Shown: positions 37,126 to 47,301, numbered from the stretch's first letter. The stretch: 64,000 nucleotides of DNA from Cohnella caldifontis (GCF_029360585.1 NZ_JAQZSJ010000010.1:62001-126000), one strand, 5' to 3'. Numbers and translations: made by a program. The notes: a model not told the origin generated them from the sequence alone.

Positions 37126-37211
37126 CCTTGTTCCTCCTTCTATCGGGCCGATTCCGCCCGCATGGCATAAAGCAGCCCCGCGACTGAAGCCATACCGCGC
37201 GGGGCTTGGGA

Positions 37212-38501
37212 TCACCTGGCCTGGTGCACGATCTCTCTCTCGTTCGTCTCTCTTATGATCTGCCCGCCCAGTCGGGCGAACATCTCTTCGATCCGGTCGT
37301 ATCCCCGGTCGATATGGTGAACCTGCTCGACGACGGTCCGGCCTTGGGCAGCCAATCCCGCGATGACGAGAGCGGCTCCCGCCCGCAGATCGGTCGCTTC
37401 GACCGACGTTCCGTACAGCTCGGGAACCCCGCGGATGAACGCGTTATTCAGGTCCACCCGGATGTCCGCGCCCATGCGGCACAGTTCGTCGACGTGCTTG
37501 AACCGTCCTTCGAATACCGTCTCCTTGATCAGGCTCACGCCTTCCGACAACGCCAGCATCACCATGAGCTGGGCCTGCAGGTCGGTCGGAAACGCCGGAT
37601 ACGGAGACGTCACGACGCGTTCGACCGCTTTCGGCCGGGCATACGCGCCGACTTTCATTATATCATTGCCGATCTCGATTTGAACACCTGCCCGCCGGAG
37701 GACGTGAATCAGGGAAGTCAAATGCGCGGGCTGCGTTCCTTCGATCGATACTTCGCCGCGGGTCGCCGCAGCGGCCACCATGACCGTGCCGGTCACGATC
37801 CGGTCCGGGATGATTTCGTACTCCCCGCCGTGAAGCGATTCGACGCCGTCGATTTGGATGGTGTCGGTCCCCGCCCCCCGAACTCGGGCGCCCATCCGGT
37901 TGAGGAAATTTTGCAAATCCTGGATTTCCGGCTCGCGGGCGGCTCCGACGATCACGGTCCGTCCCTTCGCCTTCACCGCGGCCATCATGATGTTTTCCGT
38001 CGCCCCCACGCTGGGAAAATCCAAGATGACCTCGGTTCCTCGCAGCTCGGGCGCCCGGCAGACGATCCGGCTGCCCTTCTCCTGAATGTCGGCCCCGAGG
38101 GCCGCCAAGCCTCGGAGATGGAGATCGATTTTCCGTTCCCCGATCGCGCACCCGCCCGGCTGGTACAGCTGCACCTCGCCGAACCGGGCCAGCAGCGGTC
38201 CCGTCAGGAACACCGAGGAACGCATCTGTCTCATCAGAAATTCCGGAATGTGCGAAGACCCGGCCATCGTGGAATCGACGGCGACCGAACGGTTATCGTT
38301 GTCGTACCGGGCCTTGCAGCCCAATTCCCTCAAAATGTCCAGCATGACTTCGATGTCCAGCAGGCGGGGAACGTTGCGGATCGCGACCGGTTCCTCCGCG
38401 AGCAGACTGGCGGCTAAAATCGGCAAAGCGGCATTTTTGGCTCCGTGGATGCGTATGGTGCCCGAAAGCGGCGTACCGCCTTCAATCACCAGTTTGTCCA
38501 A
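37212..38501 (-). CDS. murA: UDP-N-acetylglucosamine 1-carboxyvinyltransferase
   Basis: MurA transfers enolpyruvate from PEP to UDP-GlcNAc, the committed step of peptidoglycan synthesis. The 429-residue enzyme begins KLVIEGGTPLSGTIRIHGAK (with Lys-Asn as KNAALPILAA) and has LPGGCAIG-like GGCAIGERKIDLHL near residue 118. In that loop the fosfomycin-reactive position is the Cys of PGGCAIG. The start is TTG at 38501 with GGAGGTG upstream. It sits between murB and divIB. Confidence 0.96.
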   Translation of the reverse strand: MDKLVIEGGTPLSGTIRIHGAKNAALPILAASLLAEEPVAIRNVPRLLDIEVMLDILRELGCKARYDNDNRSVAVDSTMAGSSHIPEFLMRQMRSSVFLTGPLLARFGEVQLYQPGGCAIGERKIDLHLRGLAALGADIQEKGSRIVCRAPELRGTEVILDFPSVGATENIMMAAVKAKGRTVIVGAAREPEIQDLQNFLNRMGARVRGAGTDTIQIDGVESLHGGEYEIIPDRIVTGTVMVAAAATRGEVSIEGTQPAHLTSLIHVLRRAGVQIEIGNDIMKVGAYARPKAVERVVTSPYPAFPTDLQAQLMVMLALSEGVSLIKETVFEGRFKHVDELCRMGADIRVDLNNAFIRGVPELYGTSVEATDLRAGAALVIAGLAAQGRTVVEQVHHIDRGYDRIEEMFARLGGQIIRETNEREIVHQAR

Positions 38502-38518
38502 GGGGTTTCACCTCCGGG

Positions 38519-39424
38519 TTACCGCTCACCCATCAAGAGAACCTCCGGCACCAGCTGGATTCCGTTCTTTGCTTCGATTGTGCGCTGAATTCTCCCCATG
38601 AGGGTGAGAACGTCCTCAGCCGTCGCACCGCCGAGATTGACGATGAAGTTGGCGTGCACGAGGGAGACCTGGGCCCCGCCTTCCCGCATGCCTTTGAGGC
38701 CCGCGGCTTCGATCAGCCTGGCGGCGTGGTCGCCGGGCGGATTGCGGAACACGCTGCCGCAGGTTGGCTCCTGCAGGGGCTGCGTCCGCCTCCGGCGGTC
38801 TTTGTACGATGCCATGGCCGCCGCGATTTCCGTGCGGTTCCCGGGCGTAAGGCGGAAAACCGCGCGGGTGACGATGCCGCGCCTGTCGTGCAGCACGGAA
38901 TGGCGGTACGAGAACGCCATCTCCTGCGTTCCGAGGACCGCTTCGCTTCCGTCTTCCCAGACGATGTCGGCTGACTGAAAGATGCGTGATACGTCCGAGC
39001 CGTGCGCTCCGGCGTTCATGTAGACGGCTCCGCCCACCGTGCCGGGAATCCCTCCCGCGAATTCCAGCCCGGTCAGCCCTTCCTTGCCGGCCAGGACCGA
39101 GAGCTTGATGAAGGAGTAGGAAGCGCCTGCCGTCACGGTTCCGCCTTCGAACCGGGCTTCGTCGAAGCCGTCGCCCAGCTTGACGACCGCGCCCCGCACT
39201 CCTTTGTCGGAGACCAGCGTGTTCGATCCGCGGCCCAGCACCTGCCACGGAACGCCGTGGCGGTGCAGCAGCCGCAGGGCGGCGGCCAGCTCCTCGCGGT
39301 TCTCGGGCACGATGAGCGCGTCCGCGGGACCTCCGATTTTCCAAGTGGTATAGGGAGCCAGCGGTTCTTGGAACCGCACCTGCCCTACCGGAGCCTGCGC
39401 AAGCTCCTGGATCCACTTCTGCAT
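38519..39424 (-). CDS. murB: UDP-N-acetylenolpyruvoylglucosamine reductase
   Basis: MurB reduces the enolpyruvyl product of MurA to UDP-MurNAc, using NADPH and FAD. The 301-residue protein has the FAD-binding WQVLGRGSNTLVSDKG near residue 60, FAGGIPGTVGGAVYMNAGA near 120 and the catalytic serine motif CGSVFRNP near 220. It is of the short Gram-positive (type II) form. The ATG at 39424 has GAGAGGAGG upstream. The 218-bp gap before it, up to the murG stop, holds GC-rich DNA without a feature I can name. Confidence 0.96.
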   Translation of the reverse strand: MQKWIQELAQAPVGQVRFQEPLAPYTTWKIGGPADALIVPENREELAAALRLLHRHGVPWQVLGRGSNTLVSDKGVRGAVVKLGDGFDEARFEGGTVTAGASYSFIKLSVLAGKEGLTGLEFAGGIPGTVGGAVYMNAGAHGSDVSRIFQSADIVWEDGSEAVLGTQEMAFSYRHSVLHDRRGIVTRAVFRLTPGNRTEIAAAMASYKDRRRRTQPLQEPTCGSVFRNPPGDHAARLIEAAGLKGMREGGAQVSLVHANFIVNLGGATAEDVLTLMGRIQRTIEAKNGIQLVPEVLLMGER

Positions 39425-39642
39425 TCGAAAGTTCCTCCTCTCTCGAGCTTTCGGCCGCCGGGGGCGGCCCAAGCCGAGCCGATTCCATTACGTCTTCGCC
39501 TGAGGGCCGGTCGCCGCCGCCCTCCCGCGCTGGCGCACGTCTGCGGCTGTCACGATCACCCTGTATCTTATGTCAGGCCGTCAGGGGAGGTGACAAACGC
39601 CTAGGCCGCCCTCCCCTTCCCGCCGCCGCGGGGCGCACCCCG

Positions 39643-40770
39643 TCAGCCGGCGGTCTTTTTCTTCCGCTTTTCGATGATCCGTTCCAACTGCTCCGCGATC
39701 GTCTTCGCCGCGTCCGGCATGCCCAGCTTGCGGGCCGCTTCGGCCATGGAAGCTCTCCGCTTCTCGTCCTTCATGATCGAAGATACGGCCGCGAACAGCG
39801 ATTCGCCGGTCAGCTCCCGCTCCAGGATCATGACGGCCGCCCCCGCGTCCGCCAAGCTGCGGGCGTTCGGCTCCTGGTGGTTATTCGTCACGTTGGGGGA
39901 CGGGACGAGAATCGACGGCATGCCGACGGAGGTGAACTCCGCGATCAGCGACGCGCCTGCCCGGCTGACGACCAAGGAAGCCGCGGCCAACACTTCCGGC
40001 ATGTTATGGATGTACGGCAGCACATGAACCCGGCCGGACGCGGCCGATTCGAGCCCGCGCACGCGGTCCCTCGTCTCCTCATGGAACCGTTCGCCGGTCA
40101 CGAAGACGAAGTGCGCGCCGGGCAGCCGATCCAGCATCGGCACCATGCCGACGGCGGCTTCGTTGATCGCCCGGGCCCCGCCGCTGCCTCCGACGGTCAG
40201 CACGAACGGGGTGCCCTTCGGCAAGCCGAGCGAGGCGAATCCCCGGGCCGCGTCCGCCCCGACGACCGCGGTCGCGCATGGGTTGCCGGCGTATACCGAG
40301 TCCGGTATGCGCGAAAAAAACGGGAGCGAATCCCGGAAACTGACGGCTACCGCGTCCACGTAGCGGCTCAGGAATTTGTTGGTTAAGCCCGGCACGACGT
40401 TCTGCTCGTGGATGAGCGTCGGAATGCCGAGCTTATGCGCGGCGTACACGACGGGTCCGCACACGTAGCCGCCGGTGCCGACCACGGCGTCCGGCCGGAA
40501 GCGGCGCAGCAGTTCCTTGGAGCGGCGCACCGCCTGCCAGAAGCGGATGACGGTCCGCACGTTCTCCCAGGAGAGCGAGCGGCGGAAACCCGTGATGTCC
40601 AGCGCTTCGAACGCGATGCCGTGCTGCGGCACGATGCGGCTCTCCATCCCCCTGCGGCCCCCGATGTACAGAAGCTCCGTATCCGGATGGCGGGCTTTCC
40701 ATTCCTTGCCGATGGCGAGGGCGGGGTAAATGTGCCCCCCGGTTCCCCCGCCGGTCAACACGACGCGCAT
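39643..40770 (-). CDS. murG: Lipid II synthase MurG (GlcNAc transferase)
   Basis: MurG adds GlcNAc to lipid I to make lipid II at the inner face of the membrane. The 375-residue product starts MRVVLTGGGTGGHIYPALAI, has the second glycine loop VLTVGGSGGARAINEA near residue 190 and the UDP-GlcNAc-binding VSRAGASLIAEFTSVGMPSI near residue 265. The ATG at 40770 lies five bases after the stop of the SEDS gene upstream; the much longer open frame is discarded. The C-terminus ends in a basic KRKKK tail. Confidence 0.96.
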   Translation of the reverse strand: MRVVLTGGGTGGHIYPALAIGKEWKARHPDTELLYIGGRRGMESRIVPQHGIAFEALDITGFRRSLSWENVRTVIRFWQAVRRSKELLRRFRPDAVVGTGGYVCGPVVYAAHKLGIPTLIHEQNVVPGLTNKFLSRYVDAVAVSFRDSLPFFSRIPDSVYAGNPCATAVVGADAARGFASLGLPKGTPFVLTVGGSGGARAINEAAVGMVPMLDRLPGAHFVFVTGERFHEETRDRVRGLESAASGRVHVLPYIHNMPEVLAAASLVVSRAGASLIAEFTSVGMPSILVPSPNVTNNHQEPNARSLADAGAAVMILERELTGESLFAAVSSIMKDEKRRASMAEAARKLGMPDAAKTIAEQLERIIEKRKKKTAG

Positions 40771-40775
40771 GGCGG

Positions 40776-41873
40776 TCACCTCGTATAACGGGATAAGTTC
40801 AATAAAATGCCTAAAGCCGTAAGCAGCAGCGTGAGCGACGAGCCCCCGTAGCTGACGAGCGGCAGCGTGATGCCCGTCACCGGCAGCAAGCCGATGACGA
40901 CCCCGATGTTGATGAGCACCTGCACGGCGATGATGCCGACGATGCCGGCCGCCAGCAAGCTTCCGAACGGATCGCTGAGCGTGATGGCCGTGCGCATTCC
41001 CCGCCAGATCAGCACGAGGAACAGCAGCAGCAGCAAGGTGCCCCCGATAAACCCGAGCTCTTCCGCCAAAATGGAAAAAATGAAGTCCGTCTGCGGCTCG
41101 GGCAAATAATTGTACTTCTGGCGGCTCATGCCGAGCCCGAGGCCGACCAGGCCGCCCGGCCCGATCGCGTACAGCGACTGGATCGACTGGTACCCCGCGC
41201 CGAGCGGATCCTGCCACGGATCGAGAAACGCCGTGATCCGTTGCAGGCGGTAGGGCGCCGCGGCGATGAGTCCGCCCAGGCCGGCCAGGCCCAGCAGGCC
41301 GAGCCCGCCGAGATGGGCCACGCGCGCTCCCGCCGCGTAGATGACGAGCAGGGAGGCGCCGAACATCACCACGCCCGTGCCCAGGTCGGGTTGGAGCATG
41401 ATGAGGCCGAACGCCGCGCCCAGAATGGCCAGCGGAGGCAGCAGCCCCTCGCGGAACGAATGCATGCGGTCCTGGCGTTCGGACAGCAGCCGGGCCAGGA
41501 ACAGGATCATCGCCAGCTTCATGAACTCCGAAGGCTGGATCCCGAACGAGCCGATGCCGAGCCAGCTGCGGGCCCCGCCGCGGACGACGCCGACGCCCGG
41601 CACGAGCACGATGAGGAGCAGGCCGAAGCACGCCAGCAGCGCCGGCCCGGCCCATTTGCGCCATACCTGGTAGTCCACGTTCATCGTGAAGAACATCGCG
41701 GCCACGCCGAGCAAGGCGAATACGAACTGCCGCTTCACGTAATAATACGGGTCCCCGTAATCGTGGAACGCCGCGACGGCGCTGGCGCTGTAGACCATCA
41801 CGATGCCGATGGCCAGAATGCCGAGCGTGGCGGCGATCATCCAAAGATCGGGAACGGAACGGGACTTGGCCAT
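40776..41873 (-). CDS. spoVE: SEDS peptidoglycan polymerase (SpoVE/FtsW type)
   Basis: This 365-residue integral membrane protein has about ten helices. It carries the SEDS hallmarks: GGARSWLGIGSFGIQPSEFM near residue 100, QPDLGTG near 165, and the C-terminal GITLPLVSYGGSSL. SEDS proteins polymerise glycan strands with a class B PBP partner; spoVD and pbpB are in this cluster. Position between murD and murG is that of spoVE in B. subtilis, but from sequence alone FtsW is equally possible, and it could serve both division and spore cortex synthesis. The ATG at 41873 has GAGGTG upstream. Confidence 0.9.
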   Translation of the reverse strand: MAKSRSVPDLWMIAATLGILAIGIVMVYSASAVAAFHDYGDPYYYVKRQFVFALLGVAAMFFTMNVDYQVWRKWAGPALLACFGLLLIVLVPGVGVVRGGARSWLGIGSFGIQPSEFMKLAMILFLARLLSERQDRMHSFREGLLPPLAILGAAFGLIMLQPDLGTGVVMFGASLLVIYAAGARVAHLGGLGLLGLAGLGGLIAAAPYRLQRITAFLDPWQDPLGAGYQSIQSLYAIGPGGLVGLGLGMSRQKYNYLPEPQTDFIFSILAEELGFIGGTLLLLLFLVLIWRGMRTAITLSDPFGSLLAAGIVGIIAVQVLINIGVVIGLLPVTGITLPLVSYGGSSLTLLLTALGILLNLSRYTR

Positions 41874-41919
41874 GAATCGGACACCTCGCGTACTTGTGGA
41901 AGTGGGGACAAGCCCCCTT

Positions 41920-43353
41920 CTACAACGTATGCGCCGATTGCTTAAACATGCGGCCGCGGACCTCGTAAGACGGGAACATGTCCCAGCTCGCGCAGGCCGG
42001 CGACAGCAGCACCGTGTCGCCGGGCCGCGCCATGGCGGCGGCTTCCTCGACGGCCCTGCGGAGCGTGCCCTCGGCGTCACCCACAGGTTCGACGATTTTC
42101 ACGTCCGTTAAACCGGCGGCTTCCGCCACCTTCCGCAGCTTCTCCCGCGTCTCCCCCAAGGCGACGAGCCCTTTCACGCGGGTCCGGAACACCGGGAGCA
42201 GCTCCATGTAGTCGGAACCGCGGTCGAGCCCTCCCGCGATGAGGATCAGCGGGGAGGGCAGCGACAGGATGGACATCGTGGTGGCCATCGGGTTCGTCGC
42301 TTTCGAGTCGTTGTAATAGTGCGAACCGCCGAACTTGCCGACGTACTCCAGCCGGTGCTCGACGCCCCGGAACGTGCGCAGCGGTTCTTCCAGCAGCGCC
42401 GGATCGGCGCCGGCGGCCAGCGAGACGGCGATCGCGGCCAGCGCGTTGGCGGTATTATGCCGGCCCGGGAGGCCGATGTCGCCCACCCGGATCAGGCGCG
42501 TTTCGCGCCCTTCGAAATCCCGGCAGACGACCCATCTCTCCAAGTCCGGCTCTTCCTCGAGCGGTTTGATCGACGGATAGGGCGGCACGACGCAGACGCC
42601 GGCCGCAAGCTCCTGGGTCAGCGAGAACGGCAGCTTGCGGGCGGCGAAACGGTTCGACAATTCCCGGCATACGGCGTAGTCGGCATTATACACCGCGACG
42701 TCTTCTCCGGTCTGATTCTCGAACAATTTCGCCTTGGAGGCGACATAATCCTCCATCGTGCCGTGGTAATCGAGATGCGTCTCGGCGATGTTGAGCAGGC
42801 AGGCGATCCGCGGCCGGAAATCGGCCGTGCCCTTGAGCTGGAAGCTGCTGAGCTCGGCGACGAGCCATCCGTCCTCGCGGACCTCCAGCGCCGCTTCGCA
42901 CAGCGGCCGGCCGATATTTCCGGCCACGAGCGGATGTTGCCCCGCGGCTTTCAGCAGCTCCCCCGTCAGCGTCGTGGTCGTCGTTTTCCCGTTCGACCCG
43001 GTAATGCCGATGATCGGCGCTTTGGACAGCTGTCCCGCCACTTCCACCTCGGTGACGATGGCCACGCCCAGGCGCTCGGCCTCCGCGACCGGCGGCGCCG
43101 AATACGGGATGCCCGGGTTTTTGACCAGCAGCGAAGTCCGTTCGTTCACCAGGCCGTCCGGATGTCCCCCGCATACAACAGAAATGCCCAAAGCCTCAAG
43201 TTCCTCGGCTTCGGGACATTGCGACCTTTCCTTCCGATCGTTCGCCGTGACGAGCGCGCCCGCTTGATGGAACAGTTTGGCGGCGGCGACGCCGCTCCTG
43301 GCGAGGCCGAGCACGACGACCTCCCGCCCGCGGTATTCTTCCAGCTGATTCAT
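41920..43353 (-). CDS. murD: UDP-N-acetylmuramoylalanine--D-glutamate ligase
   Basis: MurD adds D-glutamate to UDP-MurNAc-L-Ala. The 477-residue ligase shows an N-terminal Rossmann domain (VVVLGLARSGVAAAKLF), the ATP loop IIGITGSNGKTTTTTL near residue 115, the central YNDSKATNPMA near 325 and the C-terminal LIAGGLDRGSDYMEL. It sits between mraY and the SEDS gene as in Bacillus. The ATG at 43353 follows mraY by 15 bases. Nothing unusual. Confidence 0.96.
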   Translation of the reverse strand: MNQLEEYRGREVVVLGLARSGVAAAKLFHQAGALVTANDRKERSQCPEAEELEALGISVVCGGHPDGLVNERTSLLVKNPGIPYSAPPVAEAERLGVAIVTEVEVAGQLSKAPIIGITGSNGKTTTTTLTGELLKAAGQHPLVAGNIGRPLCEAALEVREDGWLVAELSSFQLKGTADFRPRIACLLNIAETHLDYHGTMEDYVASKAKLFENQTGEDVAVYNADYAVCRELSNRFAARKLPFSLTQELAAGVCVVPPYPSIKPLEEEPDLERWVVCRDFEGRETRLIRVGDIGLPGRHNTANALAAIAVSLAAGADPALLEEPLRTFRGVEHRLEYVGKFGGSHYYNDSKATNPMATTMSILSLPSPLILIAGGLDRGSDYMELLPVFRTRVKGLVALGETREKLRKVAEAAGLTDVKIVEPVGDAEGTLRRAVEEAAAMARPGDTVLLSPACASWDMFPSYEVRGRMFKQSAHTL

Positions 43354-43368
43354 CCGAATATAGCCCCT

Positions 43369-44328
43369 TTACATCTTGTACAAAAACAGACCGGCCGCGG
43401 CCAAGATCAGCCCCGCCAGCCAAAACACGGCGACGACGCGCCATTCCGACCAGCCCGACAGCTCGAAATGGTGATGGATCGGGCTCATCTTGAAAATGCG
43501 CTTGCCCCGCGTTTTGAAAGAAGCGACCTGGAGAATGACCGACAGCATTTCCAGGACGAACACCCCGCCGATCACGATCAGCAATATTTCAGTTTTCGTC
43601 AGGATGGCGACGGCGGCGATTCCCCCGCCGAGGCCGAGCGAGCCCGTGTCGCCCATGAACACCTTCGCCGGGTGCGCGTTATAGACCAGGAACCCCAGCA
43701 CCGCCCCGACGACCGCGGCGCAGAAGACGGCCGACTGCGGCTCCGCGGCCTCGACCGCGACGACGGAGAACGCCCCGAACGCGAGCGCGCTCGTGCCGGA
43801 CAGCAGCCCGTCCAGCCCGTCGGTGAAATTCACGGCGTTGCTGGAGGCGAAAAACATGATGACGACGAGAACGTAATAGCCCCAGCCCAGCTGCCAGGAG
43901 AGGTGGGTTCCGGGAATCCCGAGCGTCGTCGGATGATCGTTCGCGTATAGGATGCCGCAGAAAAGGATGGAAAATAACAGCTGGCCGAACAGCTTTTGCT
44001 TGGCGGTTAAGCCCAGCGAACGTTTGAACGCGATTTTGATATAGTCGTCCAGAAACCCGACGAGGCCGAAGCCCAGGCAAGCGACCAGCAGCGCCCAGAA
44101 TTCGAAGCCCCGTTCCGAAAATTTCAGGAAAGCCAGCGTCAGCGCCAGCATAATGATGATCCCGCCCATCGTCGGCGTTCCCGACTTCTTGAGGTGGGAC
44201 TGGGGGCCGTCGTCCCGCACCTGCTGGCCGAATTTCATCCGGCGCAGGAGCGGAATGAGGAGAGGCCCTAGCAAAACCGCCAGCACGAACGACACGCCGA
44301 GCGTGAGCAGCACCGATCCGTAGTCCAT
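43369..44328 (-). CDS. mraY: Phospho-N-acetylmuramoyl-pentapeptide transferase
   Basis: MraY moves the MurNAc-pentapeptide onto undecaprenyl phosphate to form lipid I in the membrane. The 319-residue protein has about ten helices and family motifs [14 protein letters not shown] near residue 48, FLDDYIKI near 90 (catalytic aspartates), NFTDGLDGL near 165 and [13 protein letters not shown] near 285. The ATG at 44328 is three bases after the murF stop. Normal length and order. Confidence 0.96.
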   Translation of the reverse strand: MDYGSVLLTLGVSFVLAVLLGPLLIPLLRRMKFGQQVRDDGPQSHLKKSGTPTMGGIIIMLALTLAFLKFSERGFEFWALLVACLGFGLVGFLDDYIKIAFKRSLGLTAKQKLFGQLLFSILFCGILYANDHPTTLGIPGTHLSWQLGWGYYVLVVIMFFASSNAVNFTDGLDGLLSGTSALAFGAFSVVAVEAAEPQSAVFCAAVVGAVLGFLVYNAHPAKVFMGDTGSLGLGGGIAAVAILTKTEILLIVIGGVFVLEMLSVILQVASFKTRGKRIFKMSPIHHHFELSGWSEWRVVAVFWLAGLILAAAGLFLYKM

Positions 44329-44331
44329 GGC

Positions 44332-45732
44332 TTAAAGGGCGTCTCCTTTCTGCAAAGCGGCGACGATTTCTTCCAGGCGCATGCCGCGGGAAGCTTTGAC
44401 CAGCACCAGGTCGTCCGGTTCCGTGTCGCGGGCCAGTACGGCCGCCAGCTCCTTCTTGTCCGCGAAATGGCGAACCGCGCCGACGGGGAAGGCCGGCTTG
44501 GCCGCTTCCGCCGTATGGATCGACAAAGGGCCGAACAGGTAAACGTCGTCCGCGATCTCCGGCGTGATCGACTTGCCGATGCCGGCGTGGAACGAGACTT
44601 CCTCCGGGCCCAGCTCCAGCATGTCGCCGAGCACGATCCGTTTGCGGCGGTAACCGTTCAGCCCGGCCAGAAGGGCGAGCGCCGCGCGGACGGAGGTCGG
44701 GCTGGCGTTGTACGCGTCGTTCAGCACGACCGCGCCGTTCGCCGCGCGGGTCCGCTCGATCCGCATGCCGGTCAGCTTCGCGGAACGCAGGCCTTCGGCG
44801 ATTTCCGCGTCGGACAAGCCGAAGACGCGTCCCGCGGCGACGGCCGCCAGCGCGTTCATCGCGTTATGCTTGCCGGGTGCGGGGATCTCGAAAGCAACCT
44901 CGCCGCCGTCCGACCGGACGCGGAAAGCCGTTCCTTCCAACGTCACGCGGAAGTCCGACCCCGTCAGGGCGTTGTCCGGCCCTTCCCCGAACGTCAGCAC
45001 CTTCGCTCGCCCGTCGAGTCCAAGCTCGGCGATCTCTTCATGCAGCAGCGGTTCGTCGCCGTTCACGATAAGGGCGCCTCCGGGCTTCAAACCGTCGGCG
45101 ATTTCCAGCTTCGCCTTCGCGATGTTGCGGCGGGAACCGAGATGCTCCAGGTGCGCCTCGCCGATGTTGGTGATGACGGCGATATCCGGTTTGGCCAGAC
45201 GGGACAGCAAGGAGATTTCGCCGCGGGCGCTCATGCCCATTTCCAGCACGAACGCTTCGGTGTCCGGGGCCGCCCGCAAGATCGTGAGCGGCAGGCCGAT
45301 ATGGTTGTTGAAGTTTCCTTCCGTCTTATGTACGCGGAACCGCGTGGAGAGAACGGAGGACAGCAGGTCTTTCGTCGTCGTTTTGCCGTTGCTGCCGGTG
45401 ACCGCGGCCACTTTGGCGTTCAGGGACGCCAGGTAACCCTCGGCCAGCCGTTGCAGCGACTCGAGCGTATCGTCGACCCGCAAGAGCGGCAGGCCGGGCG
45501 ACTCCGGAACCGGACGGGAACGCGCCCACAGCGCCGCTGCGGCTCCCGCGGTCCGGGCGGTCTCGAGGTAGTCGTGCCCGTCGAAGCGATCGCCCGCGAG
45601 CGGCACGAACAGTTCGCCCGGCCGAAGCGTCCGGGTATCCGTCGAAACGCCGGCGATCCGGGCCGCTCCCGCGGATTCGTCATATTCGGCTCCGCACCAG
45701 GCGGCGATTTCCCTAAGGGTGGCTTGGATCAC
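44332..45732 (-). CDS. murF: UDP-N-acetylmuramoyl-tripeptide--D-alanyl-D-alanine ligase
   Basis: MurF adds D-Ala-D-Ala to the tripeptide precursor. The 466-residue protein has the Mur ligase ATP loop VAAVTGSNGKTTTKDLL near residue 110, TNIGEAHLEHLGS near 190 and VLNDAYNASPTSVRAAL near 325. The start is a GTG at 45732 that overlaps the murE stop (GTGA), so the two ligases are translationally coupled. Order murE-murF-mraY is as in many Gram-positive clusters; murF is not in this position in B. subtilis. Confidence 0.95.
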   Translation of the reverse strand: MIQATLREIAAWCGAEYDESAGAARIAGVSTDTRTLRPGELFVPLAGDRFDGHDYLETARTAGAAAALWARSRPVPESPGLPLLRVDDTLESLQRLAEGYLASLNAKVAAVTGSNGKTTTKDLLSSVLSTRFRVHKTEGNFNNHIGLPLTILRAAPDTEAFVLEMGMSARGEISLLSRLAKPDIAVITNIGEAHLEHLGSRRNIAKAKLEIADGLKPGGALIVNGDEPLLHEEIAELGLDGRAKVLTFGEGPDNALTGSDFRVTLEGTAFRVRSDGGEVAFEIPAPGKHNAMNALAAVAAGRVFGLSDAEIAEGLRSAKLTGMRIERTRAANGAVVLNDAYNASPTSVRAALALLAGLNGYRRKRIVLGDMLELGPEEVSFHAGIGKSITPEIADDVYLFGPLSIHTAEAAKPAFPVGAVRHFADKKELAAVLARDTEPDDLVLVKASRGMRLEEIVAALQKGDAL

Positions 45733-47216
45733 GCTTTTCGGCTCCTTACGGCGGCTCGCGCCTCCAGGCGGTCGTCGAAATCATGGGTGACGCCGCCGAT
45801 GATTTGATAGGTTTCATGGCCTTTGCCCGCAATCAATACTACATCCCCGGGGCCGGCCATTTCAACCGCTTTTTCGATCGCCGAGCGGCGATCGGGCTCC
45901 AGCGCGTACCGGTCTTCGGACACGTGCGCTTCTCTCAAACCGGCAACGATCTCTTGGATGATCGCCATCGGGTCCTCGGTCCGCGGATTGTCGCTGGTGA
46001 CGATCAGCGCGTCCGCGAGGCGAGCCGCGATTTTGCCCATTTTGGGCCGCTTGGTCCGGTCCCGGTCGCCGCCGCAGCCGAACACGCAGATCACGCGCCG
46101 ATCGGTCAATTCCCTCACCGTGCGGAGGATGTTCTCGAGGCCGTCCGGCGTATGGGCGTAATCGACGACGACCGCGAAATCCTGGCCTTCGTCGACGAGC
46201 TCCGCCCGGCCGGGCACGCCCGTCACGGATTCCAGGCTGGCGATCGCGCGGTCGACCGGAATCCCTTCGCAGAAGGCCGCGGCCAGCGCGGCCAGCGCGT
46301 TGTACACGTTGAATTTGCCGACCAGCCGCAGCCGGACTTGCCGTTCCCCGGCGGGGTATCGCAAGGTGAACGAGGTGCCGCTCGCGGTAATCGCCACGTC
46401 CGCCGCCCGGAAATCCGCTTCGCGGTCGATGCCGTACGTCACGGTTTCCGCTGCGGTGAGCTTCGCGAACCGCCCGGAAGCGTCGTCGTCCGCGTTCAGG
46501 ACGGCAAAGGAACGATCCTCCGGTCCGGAGCCGTAATCGTTGCCCAGACGCGCGAAAAAGAGCCCTTTGGCCGCCTCGTACGCTTCCATGGTCCCGTGGT
46601 AATCCAGATGGTCCTGAGTTAAGTTGGTGAAAATCGCGGTGCGGAATCGGACCCCTTTAACCCGGCCCTGCTCCAGCGCGTGCGAGGACACTTCCATGAC
46701 GCACCGCCGCGTGCCGGCATCCGCCATCGCCCGGAAGATCCGCTGCAGCTCCAGCACGTCGGGCGTCGTCCCCGACATCGGAAGGCTCCGGCCGGCGAAG
46801 CGCGTCTCGATCGTCCCGATGACGCCGGCGGGCGTACCGGCGTCCTGCCAAATTTTCTCGATTAAGTACGTAGTCGTCGTTTTCCCGTTCGTGCCCGTCA
46901 CGCCGACGGGACGCAGCGCCCGGGAAGGATGGCCGTAAAAGAAATCGGCCAGCACGGCGAGCGCCAGCCGGGTGTCGGGTACGACCAACTGCGGCAGCGA
47001 GACCGGCAGCTCCCGCGAGACGACCAGCGCCGCCGCCCCCTTCTCCGCCGCCTGTCCGGCGAATTCGTGCCCGTCCACGGTATGTCCGGGCAGGCAGAAG
47101 AACAGCGTGCCCGGCTTTGCTTTGCGGGAATCGGTTTCCAGATCGGTAATGGCGGCGCTGCCGTCGCCGACGATCCGGGAGAGCAGCAACCGTTTTGACA
47201 ATTCGTGCAGATTCAT
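45729..47216 (-). CDS. murE: UDP-MurNAc-L-Ala-D-Glu--meso-diaminopimelate ligase
   Basis: MurE adds the third residue of the stem peptide. The 495-residue protein has the ATP loop PVGVTGTNGKTTTTYL near residue 110, TNLTQDHLDYHGTMEAY near 205 and the DNPR motif (SDNPRTEDP) near 405, which marks meso-DAP rather than lysine specificity. This fits the dapL gene in the same window. I chose the ATG at 47216 (MNLHELSKRL) with AGGAGG upstream; the longer frame has no family match and would read through the promoter at 47250-47278. Confidence 0.96.
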   Translation of the reverse strand: MNLHELSKRLLLSRIVGDGSAAITDLETDSRKAKPGTLFFCLPGHTVDGHEFAGQAAEKGAAALVVSRELPVSLPQLVVPDTRLALAVLADFFYGHPSRALRPVGVTGTNGKTTTTYLIEKIWQDAGTPAGVIGTIETRFAGRSLPMSGTTPDVLELQRIFRAMADAGTRRCVMEVSSHALEQGRVKGVRFRTAIFTNLTQDHLDYHGTMEAYEAAKGLFFARLGNDYGSGPEDRSFAVLNADDDASGRFAKLTAAETVTYGIDREADFRAADVAITASGTSFTLRYPAGERQVRLRLVGKFNVYNALAALAAAFCEGIPVDRAIASLESVTGVPGRAELVDEGQDFAVVVDYAHTPDGLENILRTVRELTDRRVICVFGCGGDRDRTKRPKMGKIAARLADALIVTSDNPRTEDPMAIIQEIVAGLREAHVSEDRYALEPDRRSAIEKAVEMAGPGDVVLIAGKGHETYQIIGGVTHDFDDRLEARAAVRSRKA

Positions 47217-47249
47217 GTGCAACCGTCCTCCTAGGGCCCGTGTACCTCC

Positions 47250-47278
47250 ATTATTCACCATGCCGGCACCCGCATCAA
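47250..47278 (-). promoter_or_regulatory. Possible sigma-A promoter in front of murE
   Basis: On the minus strand TTGATG (47278-47273) and AATAAT (47255-47250) are 17 bases apart in the 85-bp spoVD-murE gap. It would allow vegetative expression of murE onward independent of spoVD. Only sequence resemblance supports it. Confidence 0.45.
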
Positions 47279-47301
47279 GAGCGGAAAGGCGATTGGCAAA
47301 A

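Noticed and set aside
39425..39642. Promoter or gene in the murG-murB gap
   Set aside because: TTGTCA and ATAAGAT are present on the minus strand, but their spacing does not fit a sigma-A promoter. No open frame with a ribosome site is present, so I call nothing there.
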